Part shown: one piece after another, positions 24,540 to 33,668 of the stretch
Layout: every line of letters starts with the position of its first letter
How positions within the stretch are numbered: the stretch's first letter is position 1
Source of the DNA: Lachnospiraceae bacterium
GTDB lineage: Bacteria > Bacillota > Clostridia > Lachnospirales > Lachnospiraceae
Length of the DNA: 64,000 nt
Assembly (NCBI GenBank): GCA_016294075.1
Contig: JAEDCQ010000009.1
Location: 6,453-70,452 of the forward strand
Direction: 5' to 3'
The notes under the pieces: model-generated
What the model saw: the letters and a program-made list of their open reading frames with translations, nothing else
The model's database searches: none
What the model was told of the DNA's origin: nothing
Translations under genes and position numbers: made by a program

Positions 24540-25544
24540 TTATTCTTGTTCTTCATCGGATGAAACGGTTTTGTCGTTCATCGTAGTAGTGGAGAAGGGT
24601 TCTAACGGAAGAATTTTATCTACTCCGTCAGAAGAATCAATAATGAGTTTCAAATCCGGTAATACTTCTTCCATTGTTTCATAAAACATACGCTGTTTCG
24701 TGACGGTAGGATTTTTAATATATTCCGCATACATAGAATCAAAACGTGCTACCTGGCCGGATGCTTCGTTAATTCTTTCTTCTTTATACGCTTCTGCATC
24801 TTTTACAATACGGTCCGCTTCTGCCTGTGCGGTCGGAATTTTTTCATTACGGTACTTATTCGCATTATTGATGGATGTTTCTTTTCCCTGTTTTGCTGTT
24901 TCTACTTTTTTGAATGCCTCCATAATTTCCGCTGTCGGCGGCTCGGAATCCTGAATTGTAATATTTACAAGTTGAATTCCTATATCCTGTTGCTCTAACT
25001 TACTCATAATCATTTCTTTTATATTGGACTGGATTTCATTCTTTCCGGTTGTCAGAACAGAATCCACATCATAACTGCCGATAACCGTACGGATACAGCT
25101 CTGTGCCATATTCTTTAAAATCAATACCGGGTCCTCTGACGCATAAAGAGCTTTTACAGGATCGGAAACCTTATATTCTACAAAAAAATCTACATCAATG
25201 AAATTATAATCATTGGTAATCATAATTGCTTCTTCTTCAATTACCGCATCCGTATCCTTATCATAGCCGATTGCAAATCCCTGAATAGTGGTATTTACTT
25301 TTCTGACCTGCTGAATAAACGGAATTTTAAAATGCAGACCCGGCGTTGTTACCGCCTGTGCCTTACCAAATGTGGTAAGAACTGCCTGCTCCTGCTCGCG
25401 AATCTGATAGGTACTGTTAAATGCCAATAGCAATATCAATAAAACTGCAAATACAATTCCAATGGTTTTAAAGATGCTGCCCGTATTTCGTTGACGAATG
25501 TGTTCAATGTTATCATTCTGTCGTTTCTTTTGGAAGAGTCCCAT
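24540..25544 (-). CDS. hflK: HflK, SPFH-domain protease modulator
   Basis: 334 residues. A short basic cytoplasmic start is followed by a membrane span (about 26-44), then the SPFH domain with REQEQAVLTTFGKA and GLHFKIPFIQQVRKV, and a long Ala/Glu helix (IPTAQAEADRIVKDAEAYKEERINEASG). It is the partner of the HflC encoded next. The ftsH gene is not in this window. ATG at 25544 follows AAAGGAG. Confidence 0.95.
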   Translation of the reverse strand: MGLFQKKRQNDNIEHIRQRNTGSIFKTIGIVFAVLLILLLAFNSTYQIREQEQAVLTTFGKAQAVTTPGLHFKIPFIQQVRKVNTTIQGFAIGYDKDTDAVIEEEAIMITNDYNFIDVDFFVEYKVSDPVKALYASEDPVLILKNMAQSCIRTVIGSYDVDSVLTTGKNEIQSNIKEMIMSKLEQQDIGIQLVNITIQDSEPPTAEIMEAFKKVETAKQGKETSINNANKYRNEKIPTAQAEADRIVKDAEAYKEERINEASGQVARFDSMYAEYIKNPTVTKQRMFYETMEEVLPDLKLIIDSSDGVDKILPLEPFSTTTMNDKTVSSDEEQE

Positions 25545-25561
25545 TTTTCTTTCTCCTTTAG

Positions 25562-26335
25562 TTATTTTGATTTTTTTACATAAATTTCACACCAGGCCGG
25601 TAAGAATCCCGCCTGAATTGCTACACTCCTTGATAACGAATGTGATTCGCTTGTCCCGTAAAAAGGAAGAACGCCGTTGTTGAGTAACCGCTGCTTCATA
25701 AGTATCGTCAGGTATGTTGCCAATCCCTGTCCGCGGTATTCTTCTCTTACATCAACTCCTATCTGATGCACATATTTCCCATCCCGGCTTGCCCCTGCCA
25801 TTCCTTTTAAACGCCCGCTGTCTTCGGGGGCAGCAACCGCAACTACATCCGGTTGCGTTTTCGAATAACAAAGAGCATTATGAAACGGATTATCCTCTTT
25901 CATCTCCTGTATATCCTTTTCTGTATACCAGATAACCGGATGACTTTCTTCCTGATAAGCTGCATCCTTATCCGGAAGATAATAAATATGTGTATCTGCA
26001 ATTTCATGGTCATATTCATTCAAAATTCTGTCAAGAAGCCGCAGATTCGGGAATTTACAAAACCAGTTCGGCTCTACATCCTTAAATACTTCCCGACAGC
26101 CCTCATAAATGGACTCATCTGTCATCAGATATGCTTTTCCCATAAAAATAATTGCCCGGAAAAACAATTCCGTTTTTTCTACAATACGCGCGCCCGTAAT
26201 TTGCTTTGACGGTGCAAGAAAAACTTTTCCCTGTCCGATTTCTTCTGCTTCCTCCAGATTGCAGTCTAATGAAAACTGCTTTTCTATAATTTCTATTGTT
26301 TCACTTGCTATTTTCACTCTGCTGTTTCTTACCAT
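25562..26335 (-). CDS. GNAT-family N-acetyltransferase
   Basis: 257 residues from the ATG at 26335 behind AAAGGG. Upstream TTG-initiated codons lack a ribosome site. The C-terminal half is a GNAT fold: IGVDVREEYRGQGLATYLTILMKQRLL, where R-G-Q-G-L-A is the acetyl-CoA pyrophosphate loop, then ESHSLSRSVAIQAGFLPA. The N-terminal half is family-specific and unrecognised. The substrate is not predictable. It follows the 26402 gene by 66 bases and precedes hflK by 17. Confidence 0.85.
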   Translation of the reverse strand: MVRNSRVKIASETIEIIEKQFSLDCNLEEAEEIGQGKVFLAPSKQITGARIVEKTELFFRAIIFMGKAYLMTDESIYEGCREVFKDVEPNWFCKFPNLRLLDRILNEYDHEIADTHIYYLPDKDAAYQEESHPVIWYTEKDIQEMKEDNPFHNALCYSKTQPDVVAVAAPEDSGRLKGMAGASRDGKYVHQIGVDVREEYRGQGLATYLTILMKQRLLNNGVLPFYGTSESHSLSRSVAIQAGFLPAWCEIYVKKSK

Positions 26336-26401
26336 TACCCTTTCTGTATATTTTATGGAATATATTAGCAAAAGAACTGTAAAACTACAATTTTCCAAGT
26401 C

Positions 26402-27148
26402 TTAATAATTTATTACTTTTTCATAAACAAACGCATTTCCTCTTTTTCCGACACGCATTACAACATCCAGATAAAATAGGATATTTAATACTATCCCTGC
26501 CTGTCTGGAATTAATTTTTGCTGACTTTGCAAATTCTGCTGCCGTAAACTCTTCCGGAAGAGTATCCGGCAAAAGCTTTCGATAATCTTCTGCTTTTGAA
26601 AAAAATATTTCCTTTGTAATCCGAACCGGTATCCTATCGTAGCGGCTGCTCCCTTTTTTCTTATCCCGGCTCCATCCGTTTAATAAACGATATTCCTCCA
26701 TATCCAGAAAAAGAAGGACAATCGTAAGTCCTTCTTTTTTCAAATAAGGCTTTATCTTATACAACTCCTTAAACGCTTCATATGCACTGCCTCTTTTCGG
26801 CGACTTCCTTTTCTGTGATAACTCTCCCGTTTCTTCATCAATCCATATCAGCCATTTTGTATCCGGAATCGGTAAAACTACCGTAACGGGATATAACGGC
26901 AAAAAGCGCTCCAGCTTTTTACGAACCTGATCAAAGCGCCTTGTTTGTATTTCAATAATCTCTTTTCCCGTGAAAATATCCGCATACATTCCCTCAATCG
27001 GTACTTCCTGCTTTTCATCGTCCGGTTCATAATAATTTTTCACCACGGCATGTATCGTCTTTTCGGATAAAGTCCCAATCTGCTGACGCAGCCTATCTTT
27101 TCCGATTATTTTTTCTTTTGCCTGTTCAAAACGAATCGTATCCACCAT
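26402..27148 (-). CDS. Conserved protein with PD-(D/E)XK-like core and winged-helix tail
   Basis: 248 residues. Near the N-terminus E52, then Y-A-D57-I-F and I-I-E66-I-Q68-T lie on what look like consecutive beta strands. This is the D...E-x-K layout of restriction-endonuclease-like folds with Gln in place of Lys. The last 60 residues (PEEFTAAEFAKSAKINSRQAGIVLNILFYLDVVMRVGKRGNAFVYE) resemble a winged helix. I do not know a named family. It sits 7 bases downstream of the GH25 gene and upstream of the GNAT gene. DNA or RNA binding is likely, and nuclease activity is only an inference. Confidence 0.6.
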   Translation of the reverse strand: MVDTIRFEQAKEKIIGKDRLRQQIGTLSEKTIHAVVKNYYEPDDEKQEVPIEGMYADIFTGKEIIEIQTRRFDQVRKKLERFLPLYPVTVVLPIPDTKWLIWIDEETGELSQKRKSPKRGSAYEAFKELYKIKPYLKKEGLTIVLLFLDMEEYRLLNGWSRDKKKGSSRYDRIPVRITKEIFFSKAEDYRKLLPDTLPEEFTAAEFAKSAKINSRQAGIVLNILFYLDVVMRVGKRGNAFVYEKVINY

Positions 27149-27155
27149 TTATCCT

Positions 27156-28268
27156 CTAATAAAATGCAATATTCATATCCACGCCACCTTTAATACCATC
27201 TACCTTGCCGTTTGCGGTATACTGCCAAATCCGCATCTTATATGGAAAACGCAGAGGATATTTATAATAAGCAAACCACTTATCATAGCCTTCCAATTTT
27301 TCCATATCCATCATAATCATCATGCTTTTCAGATTACCGTAAATCATAACCTCATGTCCCGCGTCCTTAATACGATTGCAGAAAGCAATTATGACTTCCG
27401 TCCGTTCTTCCTTTGTCAGCTCCTTTGTACGTGAATCCGAAGATGCCGATTCCTCCACATCGATTACAATAGGCAGATCAACCTGATAATCCCTGATATT
27501 TTCCAATACATAATCCGCTTCTTCAATCGCTTCTCTTTCGGAAATCGCTTCCGTAAAAAAGTAAACCCCCGTATCGAGTCCCGCCGCATTACAGTTTTCG
27601 ATATTATATTCGTAAGTATCATCGGTTACAATTTTGCCGCTTCCGTAGCCACGATATCCCAAACGAATATATGCAAAATCTACGCCGTCATTTGCAACCT
27701 TCTGCCAATCAATTTTCCCTTGAAATTTAGAAACATCTATTCCCTTTTTAGAAGCAGTTTCACCATTTTGTACCCATTTGGCTTCTCCCTCGTAATCGGC
27801 TGTTTCTTCATTTAAAACAGGATAAACCAAATCCTCCAAATCAAATATGTTTTTTTCAAGATTTTTATTGATATCAAAAAAATAATATCGTCCTTTATCC
27901 GCAGCTATAATTTTATCAGGATACAAGGTCTCCAACATGGTAAGTGTAGAATCTCCGTTTTCCATCATACTGCGGATATTTGCCAGATATTCGGTTTGGG
28001 CTTCCTGCCTTGCCTCATCCGCCATACGTTCTGCTTCCGTTACCGTCACATAATTCCCGGAATTCATTTCTTCTTCCAGCTCATTCATCATGTTTACCGC
28101 TTCCATCGCCTTATTTTCCTGCTCTTTAACCTGTATCCAAAGATAAATGCAGCAGCTGGCTATTGCGAGAACAGAAATAACCATAAGCATGCTTATCGTA
28201 TTTTGTATTCTTCTGCGTCTTCTTGCCTTTTTACGTTTTGCTATTTTTTCTTCTCTTGTTAATTCCAT
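27156..28268 (-). CDS. Membrane-anchored GH25 muramidase (lysozyme-like)
   Basis: 370 residues. A very basic N-terminus (KRKKARRRRR) and a membrane span (about 24-46) place the rest outside the cell. A coiled-coil stretch (about 48-105) follows, then the glycosyl hydrolase 25 barrel from residue 176 (KGIDVSKFQG). The catalytic pair lies in V-I-D270-V-E272-E, and the YANGKVDGIKGGVDMN-type end is present as in active members. It should cut the MurNAc-GlcNAc bond of peptidoglycan while tethered to the membrane. ATG at 28268 follows GAGAGG at a rather long distance. Confidence 0.92.
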   Translation of the reverse strand: MELTREEKIAKRKKARRRRRIQNTISMLMVISVLAIASCCIYLWIQVKEQENKAMEAVNMMNELEEEMNSGNYVTVTEAERMADEARQEAQTEYLANIRSMMENGDSTLTMLETLYPDKIIAADKGRYYFFDINKNLEKNIFDLEDLVYPVLNEETADYEGEAKWVQNGETASKKGIDVSKFQGKIDWQKVANDGVDFAYIRLGYRGYGSGKIVTDDTYEYNIENCNAAGLDTGVYFFTEAISEREAIEEADYVLENIRDYQVDLPIVIDVEESASSDSRTKELTKEERTEVIIAFCNRIKDAGHEVMIYGNLKSMMIMMDMEKLEGYDKWFAYYKYPLRFPYKMRIWQYTANGKVDGIKGGVDMNIAFY

Positions 28269-28454
28269 TCGTATATTGACCTCTCAAAACAGTTCTACAG
28301 ATACTCCCGATTTTATCACAATCCGCACTTTGTCACAATATAAGGAATCCTGTCAGATATATCCTTTTTTATACGGGAATATTTGAACAAGACTTATTTA
28401 AAAAGATTTTAAATATTAAAATACAAAATACTATTTTAATTTTCAAAAAAACTG

Positions 28455-28475
28455 TATAATATACTTAAATAAGTA
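28455..28475 (+). promoter_or_regulatory. Promoter -10 with adjacent palindromic operator, flavin reductase gene
   Basis: TATAAT (28455-28460) is followed directly by the palindrome TACTTAAATAAGTA (28462-28475), which covers the expected transcription start. No good -35 box is seen. The layout suggests repression by a dimeric regulator. The next gene begins 37 bases later. Confidence 0.5.
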
Positions 28476-28512
28476 TTTACCTAATTTATTTGATTCGGAA
28501 AGGAGATTTTTT

Positions 28513-29016
28513 ATGAATACTTCTGTTTTACGCAATTTATCTTATGGAGTTTATGTTATCTCTACTTTAGACGGTACACGTCCAACCGGCTGTACTGCAA
28601 ACAGTCTGATGCAGATTACTTCCTCTCCTGCAACCGTAGCCTTAAGTATCAACCACAATAACTATACGAATGAATGTATTGAAAAAACCGGTAAATTTGC
28701 CGTTTCCATTCTTTCCACTTCGTCAAATCCTCAGATTATCGGTAAATTCGGATTTTTCTCCGGAAAAGATACCAATAAATTTGATGATGTTGCATATGAA
28801 ATCAAAAGTGAAATGCCTATTGTGAGTGACTGCTGCGGATATCTTGTTTTCAAAGTAATTGATAAAATGGAAACCTCCACACATACGGTATTTTTAGGAG
28901 AAATGATAGACGGGGATGTTAAAAATGAAGATATTCCGATGACATATTCTTATTATCACAAAGTCATCAAAGGCACAAGCCCCAAAAACGCACCGACCTA
29001 TATTCCGGAAAAATAA
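28513..29016 (+). CDS. Flavin reductase-like FMN-binding protein
   Basis: 167 residues of the flavin-reductase (split-barrel) family. Seen are LSYGVYVISTLDGTRPTGCTANSLMQITSSPATVALSIN, the FMN-binding start, and KTGKFAVSILS. This matches the N-terminal module of anaerobe high-molecular-weight rubredoxins and NADH:FMN oxidoreductases, here without a fused rubredoxin. It probably passes electrons to rubredoxin or flavoproteins in oxygen defence. It is the lone plus-strand gene between minus-strand neighbours, with its own promoter, operator-like palindrome and terminator. ATG at 28513 follows GGAAAGGAG. Confidence 0.88.
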   Translation: MNTSVLRNLSYGVYVISTLDGTRPTGCTANSLMQITSSPATVALSINHNNYTNECIEKTGKFAVSILSTSSNPQIIGKFGFFSGKDTNKFDDVAYEIKSEMPIVSDCCGYLVFKVIDKMETSTHTVFLGEMIDGDVKNEDIPMTYSYYHKVIKGTSPKNAPTYIPEK

Positions 29017-29036
29017 AAATATTTACCATAGAAGAA

Positions 29037-29072
29037 AACAACGGATGCTACGCAAGGCACCCGTTGTTTTTA
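29037..29072. terminator. Two-way terminator between flavin reductase and G1P dehydrogenase
   Basis: AACAACGG (29037-29044) pairs with CCGTTGTT (29061-29068), with inner TGC/GCA pairing, and is flanked by T-runs on both strands. It serves the converging genes. Confidence 0.75.
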
Positions 29073-29078
29073 TTTCAT

Positions 29079-30344
29079 TTAGTATAATCCACCCGGAAAA
29101 TGCAGGTTCTTTGCCAGACGAAGCAGTGTCAGTCTTCTTCTGACATAAGGACATAATTTTAATGTTAAATCTTTTAATTCTTTCGGCATGCCTAACTCTT
29201 CCATTTTTGTGATACAGCCAGTACTCGACAGAAGCTTCTGCATATTTTCATAAGAAGGAAGATTCCCCAATTCTTCTGCAATAACCGGAAGCATCTCTTG
29301 TAATTTTCCCAAATCCAAATCCTCCATCAGATTTGGGTCATTTTCTTCCAGTGCTTCCTTAAGCTTACCTTTTGTTCCGAATGTATCCTGCAATAGTTCC
29401 GTCTCATAGGCTCTGCCATCGATAACCTCACATGTCCCATCCAGAATTGCTTTTCGTATTTTTTCGTAATATTCCAGACAAAGGATTAAACCAATGGAAA
29501 CTTTTTCACCGTGAAGTGCATCCACATAATCGTTAATAATTTCCATTTCCCATAAATGTGACACATGATGTTCCGCACCGGACGCAGGTCTGGAATTTCC
29601 TATCATCTGCATAGCAAGCCCCGATAAAATTAATGCATACATCAATTTCTCGGATGCCTCAGGTGTTCCTGCCTTAATTTCAGACAGTACGTTTTCTACT
29701 TCTCTAACGGCTTCCAGTTCGAGACTGTATATTGTTTCACAGAGATATTCGCCTGTTAATATATGGCAAACGCGCCAATCCAGCAATGCTGTATATTTCC
29801 CCATCAAATCGGAAATACCGGATGCCGTCAACCGAAACGGTGCTTTGCAAAATATCTTTGTATCTGCAAGTACACATAAAGGCGCAACTGCGGTCATGGT
29901 CTTTTTCATACCTTTCCAGGTCATTGCTGCAACCGATGACACAAAACCGTCTACACTGGCTGCTGTGGGAACAGAAATAAATGTAATCCCTCTTTTATAT
30001 GCCGTGTACCTTGTTAAATCATGTATTGTGCCGGAGCCTACCGCAATTAGAATATCCACATTCATATTCAGCGCATTATAAACTATTTCTACATAAATAT
30101 CATTTGCGTGAATATCCTCTCCCGTAACTTCCAATACCTCGAGATTATCAAAATACTCCTTCATCTGCTGATAAGCAGCTCTTTTCGTATTTTTGTCACA
30201 AATAATAACAGGATATTTATACGGTATTAAAATATTTTCTAAATGCGATACTGCATTTTCTTCAATCCAAATATCTTTTACCGTAATAGTATGCTTATGA
30301 CCGCAACTGCATTCTTTTGCAAATTTGGATAAATCTACTATCAT
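29079..30344 (-). CDS. sn-glycerol-1-phosphate dehydrogenase (AraM/EgsA-like)
   Basis: 421 residues of the iron/zinc alcohol-dehydrogenase group. The NAD site includes AVGSGTIHDLTRYTA, and VPTAASVDGFVSSVA follows. Metal ligands are the Asp of GISDLMGKYTALLDW and the His of GAEHHVSHLWE and ALHGEKVSIG. The family reduces dihydroxyacetone phosphate to glycerol-1-phosphate, the archaeal-type stereoisomer, which in Bacillus feeds heptaprenylglyceryl phosphate. No second enzyme of that route is adjacent. It begins 12 bases after the TrpB2-type gene and probably shares its T-box-controlled transcript. Confidence 0.88.
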   Translation of the reverse strand: MIVDLSKFAKECSCGHKHTITVKDIWIEENAVSHLENILIPYKYPVIICDKNTKRAAYQQMKEYFDNLEVLEVTGEDIHANDIYVEIVYNALNMNVDILIAVGSGTIHDLTRYTAYKRGITFISVPTAASVDGFVSSVAAMTWKGMKKTMTAVAPLCVLADTKIFCKAPFRLTASGISDLMGKYTALLDWRVCHILTGEYLCETIYSLELEAVREVENVLSEIKAGTPEASEKLMYALILSGLAMQMIGNSRPASGAEHHVSHLWEMEIINDYVDALHGEKVSIGLILCLEYYEKIRKAILDGTCEVIDGRAYETELLQDTFGTKGKLKEALEENDPNLMEDLDLGKLQEMLPVIAEELGNLPSYENMQKLLSSTGCITKMEELGMPKELKDLTLKLCPYVRRRLTLLRLAKNLHFPGGLY

Positions 30345-30356
30345 AAAATTACATCT

Positions 30357-31730
30357 CTACTTTTCTACTTTAGGTAATGTTCCAATTGATTTTGCAAGTT
30401 CCTCATCGGTAGGAATATAGTCCAACATTTCGCCGTCATTATATTTACCGTATGCAACCATATCAAAATATCCCGTTCCGGTAAGACCGAATACAATATT
30501 TTTCTCTTCTCCGGTTTCTTTGCATTTTAATGCTTCGTCAATGGCAACCTTAATTGCATGTGAGCTTTCCGGAGCCGGTAAAATACCTTCTACTCTTGCA
30601 AAGGTCTGTGCTGCTTTAAATACCTCTGTCTGCTCTACGCTTCTTGCTTCGATTAAGCCCTGATCATAGATTTCAGAAACAATTGAACTCATACCATGAT
30701 AACGAAGTCCTCCGGCATGATTTGCGGAAGGAATGAATCCGCTTCCCAATGTATACATTTTAGCAAGAGGACAAACCTTACCTGTATCGCAGAAGTCATA
30801 TGCGTAAACGCCTCTTGTAAGACTCGGGCAGGAAGCAGGTTCAACTGCGATAATCTTATAATCTGCTTCGCCTCTTAACATCTCGCCTACAAACGGGGAA
30901 ATAAGACCACCGAGATTTGAGCCGCCGCCGGCACAGCCGATAATCATATCTGCCTTAATTCCATATTTATCCAATGCTGTTTTTGTTTCAAGACCGATTA
31001 CGGATTGATGAAGCAGTACCTGGGATAATACGGAGCCTAACACATAACGGTATCCTTCCTGTGAAGTGGCAGCTTCTACCGCTTCTGAGATGGCACAACC
31101 AAGACTTCCTGTTGTTCCCGGGAACTCTTCATTAATTTTTCTTCCGATATTTGTATTCATGGAAGGGGAAGGTGTAACCTGTGCCCCATATGTACGCATT
31201 ACTTCACGACGGAACGGTTTTTGTTCATAAGAACATTTTACCATATATACCTGACAATCCATATCAAAATAAGAACATGCCATGGAAAGGGCTGTGCCCC
31301 ATTGTCCGGCGCCTGTTTCTGTCGTCACACCCTTAAGTCCCTGCTTTTTTGCATAATATGCCTGCGCAATTGCAGAATTTAATTTATGGCTTCCGGATGT
31401 ATTATTACCTTCAAATTTGTAATAAATATGAGCCGGTGTCCCTAATTTCTTTTCTAAACAATATGCTCTTACCAGCGGTGACGGACGATACATTTTGTAG
31501 AAATTTCTGATTTCTTCCGGAATGTCAAAATAAGCTGTTGTATCATCTAATTCCTGTTTTACCAGTTCATCACAAAATACATGTGATAATTCTTCTGCCG
31601 TAATAGGCTTTAATGTACCCGGATTCAAAATAGGTGCCGGTTTCTTTTTCATATCGGCACGAACATTATACCATTGCTTCGGCATCTCGTTTTCTTCTAA
31701 GTAAATTTTGTAAGGGATTGTCTTTTCCAT
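30357..31730 (-). CDS. TrpB2-type tryptophan synthase beta-like enzyme
   Basis: 457 residues from the ATG at 31730 behind GAGAGG. An upstream in-frame start lies inside the leader. The PLP lysine is K116 in N-T-S-G-S-H-K-L-N, then TETGAGQWGTALS and GCAGGGSNLGG bind substrate and phosphate. Length and sequence fit TrpB2, the stand-alone form that makes tryptophan from serine and indole without TrpA. No other trp gene is near. A T-box with a Trp codon precedes it, strong support for a role in tryptophan supply, perhaps salvaging indole from other gut microbes. Confidence 0.93.
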   Translation of the reverse strand: MEKTIPYKIYLEENEMPKQWYNVRADMKKKPAPILNPGTLKPITAEELSHVFCDELVKQELDDTTAYFDIPEEIRNFYKMYRPSPLVRAYCLEKKLGTPAHIYYKFEGNNTSGSHKLNSAIAQAYYAKKQGLKGVTTETGAGQWGTALSMACSYFDMDCQVYMVKCSYEQKPFRREVMRTYGAQVTPSPSMNTNIGRKINEEFPGTTGSLGCAISEAVEAATSQEGYRYVLGSVLSQVLLHQSVIGLETKTALDKYGIKADMIIGCAGGGSNLGGLISPFVGEMLRGEADYKIIAVEPASCPSLTRGVYAYDFCDTGKVCPLAKMYTLGSGFIPSANHAGGLRYHGMSSIVSEIYDQGLIEARSVEQTEVFKAAQTFARVEGILPAPESSHAIKVAIDEALKCKETGEEKNIVFGLTGTGYFDMVAYGKYNDGEMLDYIPTDEELAKSIGTLPKVEK

Positions 31731-31806
31731 TTTCTTTTCCTCTCTTTCTTTTGACAATAATTTGCAGCTTGCTGATTGTCGCAATTTCAGAATAAAGAGT
31801 TCAGCA

Positions 31807-32080
31807 TAAAAAAACTCCTATCCTATCAATCGATAGGACAGGAGTAAATATACTCTTGCGGTGCCACCTAACTTCATTCTTACGAATGCTCTCAATCATG
31901 TACCAGCATACATGTTCTGCTATAACGTGCAGTCACGTCGTACCTACTCCTAATGTTTCGGCTTGCCCTCACAGGTCCATTCTCCGATTTTCCCATTACT
32001 GCAATCCCACCACCTGCAGCTCTCTGTAAATGTTTCAAAAGGATACTACTCCTGATCAAAGGTTTATTTTGTATTTGATA
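31807..32080 (-). promoter_or_regulatory. T-box riboswitch, tryptophan specifier, controlling the TrpB2-type gene
   Basis: On the minus strand the conserved T-box AGGTGGCACCGCAA lies at 31856-31869. It is followed by a strong terminator hairpin (31814-31845) and a seven-T run. Upstream, the stem I region ends GGAGAA-TGG-ACCTGTGAG, where CAGGT/ACCTG pairing places TGG (31977-31979) in the specifier loop, so the sensed tRNA is tRNA-Trp. Uncharged tRNA-Trp would stabilise the antiterminator and turn on the gene. Confidence 0.9.
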
Positions 32081-32086
32081 ATGTAC

Positions 32087-32115
32087 AATATAATACCATT
32101 TTATTTATAAGTCAA
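32087..32115 (-). promoter_or_regulatory. Promoter of the T-box leader
   Basis: Minus strand TTGACT (32110-32115), 17-base spacer, TATATT (32087-32092). Transcription should start near 32080, at the 5' end of the T-box. Confidence 0.8.
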
Positions 32116-32134
32116 GAAATTATTTCATAATTTT

Positions 32135-32554
32135 TTAAAATTTTCCCGGGTAATCTGTTCCCGTTTCCTGCATGAACCGACTCAAATACGGTTGCGGATT
32201 CTCATGCATTTCCAGCATTATTTCAAACGCATTCAACAACATCTTATCCGGATTACTCTCTAAATCATACATTCCTCTATCCATGTTGGCTTTGAAATGA
32301 TCTATCTGCCAAATCATAATATCTATCACAGTCATACCGCATACATTACATTCTCCTAAAAACTGTCCGTGATTCATATAATATATATATTCTTTGTATA
32401 CCGAATCGTGTAATACCAGTTTATGAAAAAAATTCTCCGCAGCAGCTTCGTCTTCTTTCGCATATCGGAACAATTCCTTTGTCCATTCGAATGCCTGCTG
32501 CCTTACCATAATATCTTCTTCCTGAAGTTGAATCGGGTTGTTTTTATTTTTCAT
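32135..32554 (-). CDS. Hypothetical protein, all-helical
   Basis: 139 residues from the ATG at 32554 behind AGGATGGGA. Longer frames would overlap the permease gene. The sequence is helical with ECNVCGMTVIDIMIWQIDHFKANMD in the middle, including a C-x2-C pair, and ends NPQPYLSRFMQETGTDYPGKF. The family is not recognised, though it looks like a conserved cytoplasmic protein. It is downstream of the AEC permease, 29 bases past its stop, and likely in the same operon. Confidence 0.65.
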   Translation of the reverse strand: MKNKNNPIQLQEEDIMVRQQAFEWTKELFRYAKEDEAAAENFFHKLVLHDSVYKEYIYYMNHGQFLGECNVCGMTVIDIMIWQIDHFKANMDRGMYDLESNPDKMLLNAFEIMLEMHENPQPYLSRFMQETGTDYPGKF

Positions 32555-32583
32555 ATGATTATCCCATCCTATATATAAACGAT

Positions 32584-33546
32584 TTATATATATTGCAGTG
32601 TTTTTAATATAAAAAGCCACATAGTTAAAGAAAACGAACTAAATAATGTTGTTACCATGACAGAACAGGAAGATATTTTTCCTTCATGTCCCATATTTTT
32701 TGCCATAATAAAACAACTGCTTGTCGTTGCACTTCCCAGCATAACAAGAATAGCAACCAGCTTTTCGTTCCTAAATCCCATCATAACCGCAAGCGGTAAA
32801 AAGATGATACAGAACAAAAATAACTTTATTCCCGTAATTCCTATTGTTTCTTTATACTTTTCTTTTACATTATAAAATTCAAAGGAAGCTCCCAGCGCAA
32901 TTAAAGCAAGAGGTGATGCAATATTGCCAAGATATGTAATGCTTTTTTCAACCATAACCGGCTGCGGAATATTCAAAACGGACCACAACATACCCAATAT
33001 AATGCCTATAATAATCGGATTTGTAACAACATTTTTAGCTGTCTTTTTCCACAATTCTTTTTTTGAATGATGCTGATTCTGTGGAGAAGTCAAATACAGA
33101 ATAATTACAGCTGCCACATTATAAAGCGGAACAGAACCGATAATCATCAAGGCAACCATCGACGCGTTATCATAAATATTTGTCATAAACACAATACCGA
33201 GTGTTGCCGCTCCACTTCGATAAGCTGCCTGAATAATCTCGCCACGTTCTGCTTTGTTCTTACTAAGCAGAGATAGGAAACCTGCAATTCCGATACTAAG
33301 AACCGTAACTACAAAACAAAAAACTACCATCTTCGTATCCCAAATGGTAACAAAATCTTCTTTTGCCAAATCCATAAACAAAAGAGCCGGCAGAAAAATC
33401 CGAAATACTAATTGATTCAGTTTTGTTGTCGTATTCTCATCCAGAAATCCGATTTTTTTCAACCAAAATCCCAATACCATCATAAAAAAGATAGGCATGG
33501 TAGCATTCAGGCTGAACAGTAAATTGGTAAAAACATCATATTCCAT
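32584..33546 (-). CDS. AEC-family (auxin-efflux-carrier-like) permease
   Basis: 320 residues with about ten membrane segments in two five-span halves. It begins TMPIFFMMVLGFWLKKIG and shows family traits such as LNQLVFRIFLPALLFMDLA, and SPLALIALGASFEF in the second half. Bacterial AEC members export or import organic acids such as malate or malonate, and the substrate here is unknown. It diverges from the DUF6323/DUF6179 genes. Confidence 0.88.
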   Translation of the reverse strand: MEYDVFTNLLFSLNATMPIFFMMVLGFWLKKIGFLDENTTTKLNQLVFRIFLPALLFMDLAKEDFVTIWDTKMVVFCFVVTVLSIGIAGFLSLLSKNKAERGEIIQAAYRSGAATLGIVFMTNIYDNASMVALMIIGSVPLYNVAAVIILYLTSPQNQHHSKKELWKKTAKNVVTNPIIIGIILGMLWSVLNIPQPVMVEKSITYLGNIASPLALIALGASFEFYNVKEKYKETIGITGIKLFLFCIIFLPLAVMMGFRNEKLVAILVMLGSATTSSCFIMAKNMGHEGKISSCSVMVTTLFSSFSLTMWLFILKTLQYI

Positions 33547-33668
33547 AACCTCAAGTAACCTCTTAATTTGTCATAATACCATGGAACAATATTAAATTTT
33601 TAATACTAAATGGCGCCAGTTCCGGTCTTCATTATAGTCAAATAATTGTTTATATTGATAAAATAATT

